The notes under the pieces are model-generated. The model saw nothing but the letters and a program-made list of their open reading frames with translations. It made no database searches and had not been told where the DNA came from. From assembly GCA_002284615.2 (NCBI GenBank), contig MU069562.1, forward strand, positions 39,156 through 53,317: a stretch of DNA of 14,162 bases, written 5' to 3'. The translations under genes and the position numbers were made by a program. Shown here piece after piece: positions 1 to 9,000 of this stretch. Numbering within the stretch: the stretch's first letter is position 1; each line of letters opens with the position of its first letter. This DNA comes from Dunaliella salina. Lineage: Eukaryota; Chlorophyta; Chlorophyceae; Chlamydomonadales; Dunaliellaceae.

Positions 1-1629
1 ACGGAGACAAGATGTCAGGCGAAATAGCCCCAAACAAGGGGCTCAAACAAGGATGCCCACTGAGCCCTCTTTTATATACCCTTTTCACCAATGACATGGA
101 CAAATTTCTGGACACTGGACGAGGAGCTGTCACAGCCATAGAAACAACAAAGGNACCCCATTGTGATTATGCAGATGACACGATGATTCTTGCAAACTCT
201 GCTGAACACATACAGTTCCAGCTTGACAGATTCCATGACTATGCNCGGCACAAAGACCTCACTGTCAACACAAAGAAGACAAAGGTCATGGGTTTTTTCC
301 ACTTCTGACACAACACCCATGCCCTCTTTTACATACGATGGCGAAGGCCTTGAGGTCGTTTCAGAGTTCAAATATNTGGGAATACTCTTGAGACGAGATG
401 GCAAAATCATTGCGGCCACAAACCATATGGCACGCAACTTTATGGGTGGCATTGCTAGGGTACAGAAGGCCGGTGCTGAGCTGGGCATCTTGCACAGGAA
501 ACATGCCATGCTTTGGCTTTTTCAAGCCTTTGCGCTCACAGCAGGCTTATATGGATGCCAAATATGGGCTACAGACATACTTTCGTATGAGTCATCTGTG
601 AGAACCAAAGCTCATGTTTACCATACAGGCTTCCTCAAGTCTCTTTTGGGTGTTAAGAGGGCCATTAAGAGAGACGGGACAGATGCCCCTTTATGTCTAC
701 TGGTTCAGGTGTATTATAAGATTCTGGAATTCTCTCTTGAGCACAAACAATGACCTCTTGGGCAGAGTTGTACAAGCAGACCTACGTTTTGCTGACAGGA
801 AAGGCAGTTGGACTCANCANGTTGTTNCAGCCTTGAATGACATGCCCACTGCCNAGCACATTGCNNCTGCCNTTCGCTCCAAAGCCAAGATNAANATGAN
901 TGACTTTGAGGGTGTTCTTCGTGAACAAATTTTCCATGTCTGGAGATGCCTAGACAATTTGACTCCACAAGAGCCCCATGCTTCCAGCAGAATCATGAGG
1001 ACGTATCACACACACTTTGGCATTCCATTAGGCAATGTACCTGGCTGGTGGGATGCCAGGAAGANGAACAAAAAGCTTCCATTACCACTCTACTTGCGAC
1101 AAAATANTTCACATANATTATTGCGNAGCATTTCGNGCCTATGTCTNTCCAGTCACAATCTTNGGGTGGAAACCCAACGGCATCACGGGAATAGGTGCCC
1201 TTACGAGCTCAGAATTTGCAACAAATGCGATTGGCNCACTGTGCAAGATGAAGAGCACATTATTCTGGAGTGCCCTTCCCAGGATCTGACAGACTTGCGC
1301 AATCAGTTCCATCATTTGTTCAGCTGTGCACCTCCCGGTTGCCCAGTACGCTTCAGAGACTTCATGAACCAAGCTAATGTTTTAGAATTAGCCAAGTTTG
1401 TGTCTGCATGCTTGACATGCTGTGCCTGACTCTTGAGCAATGCTTTTATTTTGCTTAAATTGGTCTGGTTACAGGCCTCTAAGTCTCCACTCAGCTGCCC
1501 TCGTAGGCGGATAAAGCGATGTAACCTTACCTTACCTTTTTCAGTTTTTCAATAACTTGTCTAGTTTCAAGTCTGTGTTTCCGCTCAGCTGCCCTCGTAA
1601 GCGGATATAGCGATGTAACCTTACCTTAA
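1..1629 (+). mobile_element. 3' part of a LINE (non-LTR retrotransposon), decayed
   Basis: The element enters from the left edge, so its 5' part (endonuclease and the N-terminal half of the reverse transcriptase) is outside the window. What is seen: reverse-transcriptase blocks, a C-terminal cysteine/histidine knuckle, a stop at 1429, then about 200 bases of non-coding tail ending in short ACCTT-type repeats. Absence of LTRs, the order RT then C-terminal CCHC, and a simple-repeat 3' end are known features of LINEs. It is on the strand opposite to the HRD1 gene and downstream of it. The clade was not determined. The exact 3' end is uncertain because the tail motif occurs twice. Confidence 0.85.
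3..1429 (+). pseudogene. LINE reverse transcriptase ORF, frameshifted
   Basis: The coding remnant runs through three successive frames. The first (to about 308) has the KQGCPLSPLL block at about 45-75 and the catalytic YADD at 168-179. The second (about 300-690) has FTYDG and a KYxGILLRRDGK-type block, followed by the region that usually joins the polymerase to the C-terminal domain. The third (about 680-1429) has YWFR, many charged residues, and a knuckle with Cys codons at 1217 and 1226, His at 1256 and Cys at 1271 (C-x2-C-x9-H-x4-C), then a stop. The first shift falls at a run of six T near 293-298, so an indel by decay or a base-calling error is equally likely; the second is near 670-700. 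About two dozen N bases interrupt the translation. Its role would have been target-primed reverse transcription of its own RNA; this copy looks inactive as written. Confidence 0.85.
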
Positions 1630-1630
1630 C
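1489..1630 (+). repeat. Two copies of the LINE 3' tail motif
   Basis: A segment of about 50 bases, beginning near CTCAGCTGCCCTCGTA and ending in ACCTTACCTTA, occurs at 1489-1538 and again at 1580-1629 with only a few differences. Between them is an unrelated T-rich stretch. The arrangement suggests either a second, almost completely 5'-truncated insertion behind the first or a tandem duplication of the 3' end. The GCCCTCGTAGGC core is partly self-complementary and could form a small hairpin, which in LINE tails can help template recognition; that role is inference. Confidence 0.6.
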
Positions 1631-1948
1631 ACAAGTTATTTGTCATGAATTAAAACAATAATAGACTGTAAACCTTCACTCCTACCTTTCTTTTATGAAC
1701 AGCTAGCTGTCAGTCGTTTTGACTGAAGGTATTGTCCTATTTCCTTGTAACCTTGTATCCTTTTCCCTAATTGTTGTAGGGAAAGTTTCCAACTGTAACC
1801 TTTTCCACTTGAAGTATTTTGTCTGCGTCTAAACCTTTTTTCCTTCTCTAGTTGACACGTTCCCGGCATTGATTCATTTCGGTAAGAGGCACCTTCCCAT
1901 TTTGGGTTAGCTGCCCTTGGAGGCAGGTAGAACTATGCAACACTGGTA

Positions 1949-1949
<1 letters not shown>
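1631..1949. other. Non-coding stretch after the LINE
   Basis: No coding region or RNA gene recognised. It contains several short CCTTGTAACCTT-like and TTTTCC-rich stretches and, at about 1908-1945, a segment resembling a decayed LINE/SINE tail (AGCTGCCCTTGGAGGCAG) just before the dinucleotide repeat. Confidence 0.4.

Positions 1950-2022
<73 letters not shown>
1950..2022. repeat. (AC)n dinucleotide microsatellite
   Basis: An almost pure run of AC dinucleotides, more than 30 units, interrupted only near its 3' end by an AAAC. Long open frames through it on both strands (Thr-His or Cys-Val repeats) are artefacts of the repeat. Its position directly behind a tail-like segment suggests it may have grown from the 3' tail of an old retroelement insertion, which is inference. 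Confidence 0.97.
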
Positions 2023-2023
<1 letters not shown>

Positions 2024-2054
2024 TTTTTGGCTTCAGCTGAGGTGCCCCGGCAGG

Positions 2055-2678
2055 CAGGCGCAATTATGTGCCCCTCAGCTCCCCTCCCATCCCCTCTGCT
2101 TCCGTTCCCAGACATCACAGAATGTAGACTGAAATTTCATGTCACAAGGTGAAAGCAGCTAGTGATCTGCACAGGGAGTCCCAAGATGGTGATTTGTGCA
2201 TGACCCTTGGCTTGCATGACAGCCAGAGCAAGAACAGAAGCCGTCATGGGCAATTGGCCACGCTGCAGGAGAGGCATACCTCTTGAGCCGCATGCTTGAT
2301 GTGCTGATCAGTCATATTTCTCGACTGATGCAGGGTGCATCCAATGCTTTGTATAAAGCCTACTTGGATTGAAAATCTAAATTCTGCCAGACAACCCCAC
2401 CCTCTGACTCAAGAGTGCTCATTGCAACCACGCATACTTCAGTTAGATTTCTGTGAGGCACTGAGGCCTAGATTGCAGTTTGGAGGCGGCATGGCAACCT
2501 TAAGAGAGACATTGAAAGCATTCAGAAGGCACAGCCTGGTATGAGAAAGTCAACAATAAGATGCAACTCAAGAAAGAGCGGCCTGGAGTCGCTGAAGATG
2601 CCCCAGACAAAAACTCAGCTTACCTGTCATATTTGGCAAGACTCACGGCCTTGTCGGCTTTGGTTAATTCAGACTCAA
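2055..2678. other. Intergenic region, no gene recognised
   Basis: About 620 bases between the microsatellite and the 3' end of the HRD1 gene. Only short frames without recognisable motifs are present, and no tRNA-like or rRNA-like element was seen. It may include the end of the HRD1 3' UTR. Confidence 0.5.
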
Positions 2679-2740
2679 TTACATGACTGGCAAGGAAGTC
2701 ATGAGCAAGCAGAGCAAATTTACTCATATTTCAATTTATT
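2679..2740 (-). terminator. Candidate poly(A) signals of the HRD1 gene
   Basis: Reading the minus strand past the HRD1 stop codon, AATAAA lies at 2740-2735, about 70 bases after the stop, and TGTAA at 2683-2679, about 127 bases after it. TGTAA is the usual polyadenylation signal of volvocalean green algae, while AATAAA is the general eukaryotic one. Which is used cannot be told from sequence; both would give a short 3' UTR. TGTAA is only five bases, so chance occurrence is possible. Confidence 0.4.
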
Positions 2741-2809
2741 AATCGTACAATAGCGCACACAGTCTTCACACTGCTGCTGCACTTATTAAACGTTGAGGTC
2801 AGAGGTCCC

Positions 2810-3033
2810 TCAGGAATGTGTTGCTTGCTCCGTGCTTGTTGCCGTGGATGGCCCCCCCTCATGCTGATGTCCTCCTCGATTTTGATCTTCACGCTGCAGG
2901 GTCTCCTGCCCTGGCTCCTGGTGCTGCTGCTGTTGCTGCTGCTGCTCCTCTTGCTGCTTGATTTGCTCTGACCCATCCTGCTGTTGGGGACCCTGCTCTT
3001 GAGCTCCTCTTGGTGCAGATCCACTGGCTGCTG
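2810..3033 (-). CDS. HRD1: HRD1 exon h: glutamine-rich C-terminus and stop
   Basis: 224 nt: two bases completing Ala522, then 73 codons and TGA at 2812-2810. It reads ASGSAPRGAQEQGPQQQDG, then a QIKQQEE and Gln-rich stretch, and ends STEQATHS. The acceptor is CTTTGCAG|CAG, inside a CAGCAGCAG run, so alternative acceptors three or six bases on are possible. A second frame across the same bases is also open (starting PVDLHQEELKSR) but would need a different phase. An upstream tandem copy of the acceptor and first codons exists at 3111-3219. Confidence 0.72.
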
Positions 3034-6000
3034 CTGCAAAGTACCAAAGTGTACCAAGTGAAAGAGTCATGTGTTGGCTAAACAGGTAAAGGGCACGCAC
3101 TCAAGCTTCTGAGCTCCATTTGGCGCAGATCCACCAGATGCTGCTGCCAAGTACCAAGTGTACCAAGTGACAAAGCCATGTGTCGGCTACACAGGTGCAG
3201 GGCACGCACTCAAGCATATGGCAGTGCCATCCTCCTTGCGTGTTTTGCTGACCTTGCCAACGCATAGTGCAGGAACAAAGGCACTCCATTGGATAGCCCC
3301 ATTCAAACTTCACCTTGCCAAGCATATCCGATTCCTGGTGCAAAATGAGTAGTGAAGGCCAATTCCATACAGGAATGCAGTGTGTTACCTGCTTTTTTGG
3401 CAGGTAAATACAATACATATTGCATGTATGGAGATACATGGAATTTGCCAACCATAGATATGAGCTTTCAGGTGGATGCAACTGCTCATACACCTGTCAA
3501 CACTCAAGAGTCGTGGCTGCTCTCACACTTCTTAGCACCAGGTGTTTTGACTGCGCACACACGAGCTCACAACCCATGTTTTCACCCAGCTGCTCACCTG
3601 GAGCTGTAGAGGGGTGTGGTGGCTGCAGTGGCCCCGGCACTCCATGCGCATAGGGCACAGACATGAACAATCCCGCTTGTGGGTTGTATGCACCGACTGC
3701 AGCAGCTGCTGCCAGTGCAGCCGCGGCAGCTGCCGCTTGGGCCTGCGCGCAGCACACACATCAGCTTTGCGTGATGTGCCTATGGAGGGCACACTTCTCT
3801 GGAGAGCACACTCTGGAGGGCACACTTGTTGACTCTTGTGTTTAACAGAGATCGTGAGGATTTGGAGGGCACCCTTGTCGACTGCTGTGTTTCAACAAAG
3901 TTCGCATTGTTAAGAGTCGGGCGCCTACCAGCACGTGCTTCGTACCTTACTCTCTTGTTGGCGCATAGCAGGAACTCAAACTTACAGAGCTAGGTAACAA
4001 TCCCCCTGTGCTGGTACCCAGGAAGGCATGAACACGGCAAGGACAACGCCCAGGGAGGAGGACGGCAAGCAGGACAGGCCATCTCGTCAGCAAGGCAGCG
4101 CAAGGATGGCACCAAGGCAGCAGACAGGCCATGCGGTCAATATGCTGTCATGTTGATCTCTTTTTCCTTGTAACCTTGCGTGACCCTGTATGTTGACAGC
4201 GGACAGATCATGCTGCCAGCAAGCAGTTTCCTTGTAACTTTGTAACCTACAGGTGTTGCCTTGTCACCAGTAGTTTCCTCGTGACCTTTTGTGACCTTGT
4301 ACGTCGACAGCAAACAGATGATCATCCCAGCGAGGCAAGCCTCACTTGTCAACAAGATAGCAGAAGGATGGCAGCAGCATGCAAGCCTGGCCTGCTTGAT
4401 GCGCACCAGCCTGCATACCGTACAAACACGCACTCATTCCGCTCATAAATAATTAGTTTCTCACGTCCGCATCACTTCCGCACCCTTGACAGTTGTAAGT
4501 ATGTTCATGTTCGCGCGTTTCTGCAGTGCCAAAAGGGCCTCAGCCCACAGACACAACTGGTTGTTAAGGTGGTCTTGAAAGCAAACTTGCATTCTCACTC
4601 AGCCCGTTAGTTGTTGTCCAACCTAACCCTGGAAGTCCAGGCCTTAGATCCTAATCCATGTCCTCATCTGAGCCCACTCCACCCTCAGCGCTGCCATTCC
4701 CCCTCTTCGCACTCCTCATCACTGCAGCCATCCCCCTCCTCATCACTGCTGCAATCCCCCTCCTCGCTCCCACTGCCATCATCATCACTGCTGCCATCCC
4801 CCTCCTCGCTCCCACTGCTATCCTCCTTGCTGCTGTTGCTGCTACAGCTGCAGCTGGCGCGCAGTTGGCCCAGATCCTTGCATGATGCTTGGCTTGCGCT
4901 TGCGCTTAGCTTCCTCTTCTGTGCGCTTCTCCTTGTCCTTGCGCTGCTGCTGGATGGTTGCATCATTTCTTCTGCTGCTTTGCCCTCTTCTTCTTGACTT
5001 CTGAGTCCCCCTCTCCTTCTTGAGGAAGCGGTGGAAGCTGAGTTGGAAGTCCCCACAAGGAGGGGGAGGCGGGTGCTGCTGCTGCTGCTGCTGCTGCTGC
5101 TCATCACCTTGCTCACTCATCAGGTAAAATAATCAATTTCACTTGTCCGCACACATCCGCAGCGCCTCAAATAATCATTTTTGTGCCAGTTGCAATTTGT
5201 CCACAGTGCCCCCAAAACACACTTGCGGAACGATATATTTTCTCTACGGTACTACCATGTTCCCCATGCCTTCTTCTAGCTTGAGCCATGCATGCAGCAC
5301 TCTTGATGACACGAGAACAATCATTGGAAATGCACTGGAAAAAAAAAAAGCAGTACAGTGTCAAACTTGCATTGCTGCTGCTCTGGTCACATGCCTACCT
5401 GTGCCTTCGTTCTCCGCTGCGTGTGACAACTGGCCTTTAAAAGATCATGGCATTTCCNCCCNCCCCCCCCCCCCCCCCTTAAATTCAAATGCAACAGCTG
5501 GCGGGGATCGGAAACTCATGGCAACATGCGCATGAAGGAGCATCGATGGGTGCATGGCTCGGATGCCAAGCAAACGCGCGCACCTGCTGCTCAATCAAGC
5601 TGTGAGGGGAGGGCGCGGGAGTCAAGGGGGGCAGGACGGTTGGGAATATGGGCGGCATCATGAAGGGAGGCATCATGTAGGGGGCCATCATGCCGGGGTG
5701 TGTGAGTGGTTGCTGCAAAAACGCCGCTGGGTGCTGCTGCAAGGCGACAACAGCAGTGAGGAGAGGGGAATGGAGAGTGTCTCCATGAGAAGAGGCCTAT
5801 CTCAAGTTGCCGATGATTTGGAACGATTGGTTTGTTTACAAAGCACTTATGACACAGCTGAAACCTCAACAAAAGAGCTCAGCATGTGATCCAAAGCCTT
5901 CAGCTACACGCAAGGCCCTGCAGAGCTGTTTTACATTTTTTGTCAAACCCATACTTGTGCACAAGCCTGCATTAATGCAAGAACGAAGCTGAAACACACA

Positions 6001-9000
6001 GTGCTACTCAAGAAGACAAGGATGAGGCGATGTGCCTGGTATGTGACACCAGGCTTGGCGAGTTCTCTTCAGAGTTCTCCTGAGCCCCAGCAAGGGGCAT
6101 GAATGATGTCGGTTTCATGAAGACAATATCATGAGCCCAAGCCATGCACTTTTGAGGCCCTTACTGCTCAGCCACCTTGCTCGCTTGCATTTATGAGTTC
6201 CCTCCTTACAGGTGTCACTTGAGGTCCAGCGTAGCAGTGACGCGTGGCCCATATGCTTGACACGTTGCCCATGCTGACGTGCTGACTACTGCATGGATGC
6301 CTGGAGCAACATCATGGACCCATGCAGTTTTGAGGCCCTTACTTCCAAGCCACCGTCTTTGGAATTTTCAATGCAGCAGCTTGACGCGTGGCCCATGCTT
6401 GACACGTTGCCCATGCTGACACGCTGATCGAATGCATACCTGGAGCAACATCGTGGACCCAAGCCATGCACTTTTGAGGCCCTCACTGACCAGCCATGCT
6501 CCTTCCTTGCATTTATGAGTTCCCTCCTTGCAGGTGTCTGTTGAAGCTTCAACGCAGCAGCTTGATGCGTGGCCCTTGCCAACATGCTGATCGAATGTGT
6601 ACTTGGTGCAACATCATGGACCCCAGCCATGCATTCTTGAGGCCCTTACTGCCAAGCCATGCTCCTTGCATTTATCAACACAGCAGCTTCACGCGTGGCC
6701 CATGCTGGCAAGCTACGCTGGAGCAATACCACGGACCCCAGCCATGCAGTTCTGAAGGCCTATCACTGACACATCTCCCTTCCATTCATCATCAGCTTGA
6801 TGCGCGGCCCAAGTTGCTGAGCGCATGCACACCTGGAGCAAAACTATGGACCCGCGCCATGCGGTCTTTAGGCCCTGTCTGCTGAGCCATCTCCCTCACA
6901 TTCATCACTGCAGCAGCAGCTTGACACACAGCCCAAATTGCCGAGTGCATATGCATACCACGCGCTGCGCACTCACCTGCTGTGCCCCCAGAGCAGCCCC
7001 TTCAGGCCCAGGGGGCATGGCAGCGGAACTGTAAGATCCCGGCACCCCACCGCCCAGCATTGCTGCCATGGGGTGCATGCCTGCCAACGGAGCAGCAGGC
7101 ATGAAGGGTGGGGGCCAGTAGGGCGCCCCAAGAGCAGGAGGAGCGAACGGAGGAGGAGGAGGAGGGAGGGGCAGGTGTGGAAGCGCATGCGGCGGCAGAA
7201 CAGCAGGCTGCCCCCCGGTGCCCATGCGCACACCCACACCAGCACCTGCCCCCCCTGAAGCAGCAGCAGCAGCAGCAGCAGCAGCACTTCCGGTTTGCCG
7301 CCTACCACCCCTCCCACTGATCCCACCCCCACGGCCGCCCCGCCCCCCTCGTGCTGCCACAGACCCCAGTCTCCGCGACAGGAAACCCCCTAGCAAGCGT
7401 GAGTGCTGCTGCTGGCCTTGCTCCTGCGGGCGCGCGCTCCCATCGGCCCGCGCCTCCGCTGCCGGTGGTGTTTGCACACGCTCTTGGGGCGCAGCCCTGC
7501 CTGCGTCTCCCTGTGCCCTACCCCTAGGGCCAAAAGTGAACACAGCACGTGCACGCAATCCAGGCACGTTCCCCCCTGCCTCTTCAGGCTGCTGCTGCTG
7601 CTGCTGCTGAGGTGCTGCGGCAGCGTGGGGTTGCATGTCAGCCAAGACCCCTCCGGCTCCCGCTCGGTGCGGGGGTGGGCGGAACACGGGGGCGCGGCAG
7701 GTGGGGCAGTTCTGCTGGCGCTCAAGCCAGGACCTGCAGGCATGGCACAGCTTGTACAGGTGAGAGCAGCGGGCCAATTGATTGGAGTCAGGTCCTGAAA
7801 TGGTAACCCAGACCGCTTTTCCCCGCCCAACCAAGACAGCATGGATCATGAAGAAAGGAAGAGGAGACGAGGGCAGCTGGGCTCATGGGAGAATGAAAAA
7901 AACAAAGAGGGAGAAGCAAGGGCCTCCAACCAGCCAGGACAGCATGGCTTATGGAAGGAAGAAGACACGAATAGGGCAGCTTGGCCAATGAGCGACTGAG
8001 GGCGGCTCAGCTCGCGGGTGATCAAGAACAACGAGCGCAGCGCGGCACATGAAGGAACGAGGGAAGCGTGGCTCATGACAGAGCAAAGAGATCAAGGTGC
8101 CAGTTCAGCGCATGAGGCTGCTTTGGAAATGACATTAGAGCAACTATAACTTTCTGCAACACAACTTGTGCCCCTATGGAAAATAACATTAGAGCAACTA
8201 TAACTTTCTGCAACACAACTTGTGCCCCTATGGGCTCAGGATGACCAGTGCACACGACAGATGCGTGACAGCTTTGCACCAGCAGGCGACCTCCGCCACT
8301 CTCTGCGCGCACTGGGTTCCCTCCGACTCGTCACACTGCCTTTGCAGTTTGCAAGCAACACTTTTTTTGCAAGTAAGCAGCCCCGGCCTTGTGACACATG
8401 TCTCTCACTCAAAGGTGTCCACCCGAGTCTTACATGCACCATAACACACTGCCAGGTGGCTGCACGTTTGATGTCCACTTGTTCACGCGTCCCACATTGC
8501 ACATGGAACAAGTGGCTGCTTGCTCAAAGTCCCACACTACACACACAATAATGAGTCCCACACTGCACGCATGTTCACGAGTCCCACACTGCACATGTTA
8601 ACAAGTCCCATGCTGCACATGGAAAAAGTGCCAGGAAGCTCAATATTCACATGGAACAGCACTGCACGTGGAGCAGGCAGCTGCACGTTCTCAATGTCCA
8701 GAGGCCCTTCACGCTCACCCCAAGCACTGCACATGGAACAGGTGGCTGCATGCTCAATGTTCACATGGAACAGCACTGCACATGGAGCAGGCAGCTGCAC
8801 GTTCAACGTTCACAAGCAAGCCCCCCGTACCTCTCAAGTTCAAAGCTCACGAGCCCCAAGCTCACCTAAAGTTCGAAGTTCACAAGCCCCACGCTCTCAC
8901 CTCAAGCACTGCACATGGAACAGGTGGCTGCAATGCAAGCGTTTGTTTGAGCCGTTGGCCGACATCTCCTCTCTGCAGATGATGCACACCCCATCTGATC

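Larger units (their letters stand above)
3743..5583 (-). other. HRD1 intron f-g (1.84 kb)
   Basis: Bounded by CAG|GTGCGC and GCGCGCAG|GCC. It contains two short direct repeats near 3801-3848 and 3861-3898 (GGAGGGCACACTTGT-like), a diverged two-copy repeat at 4167-4330, the triplet-rich tract at 4685-5120, and a poly-C run with N bases at 5457-5479. No standard exon with matching phases was found inside. Confidence 0.55.
7734..8900 (-). other. HRD1 intron d-e (1.17 kb) splitting the RING
   Basis: Splits Arg170 between the sixth zinc ligand and SWLERQQ; phase 2. It contains, from the donor side, the exon-d edge copies (8485-8805), a 54-bp duplication (8132-8231) and a purine-rich stretch of degenerate CATGGCTCATGA-like units at about 7835-8080. 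Confidence 0.85.

Noticed and set aside
4611..4997. Plus-strand hydrophobic frames (LITAAIPLL repeats, Ser/Leu-rich)
   Set aside because: They are the complement of the acidic Ser/Glu/Asp repeats of the minus strand and have no membrane-protein motif.
6496..6885. Plus-strand frame of 129 codons with repeated MDPSHA-like segments
   Set aside because: It runs through the six-unit minisatellite inside an HRD1 intron; the apparent protein repeats come from the DNA repeats.
7218..7610. Plus-strand Pro/Ala-rich frame of 130 codons
   Set aside because: Shadow of HRD1 exon e, whose minus frame has the RING motif and correct splice phases.
8440..8940. CRISPR-like array
   Set aside because: Units are irregular in length and spacing and derive from an exon edge; the genome is eukaryotic.
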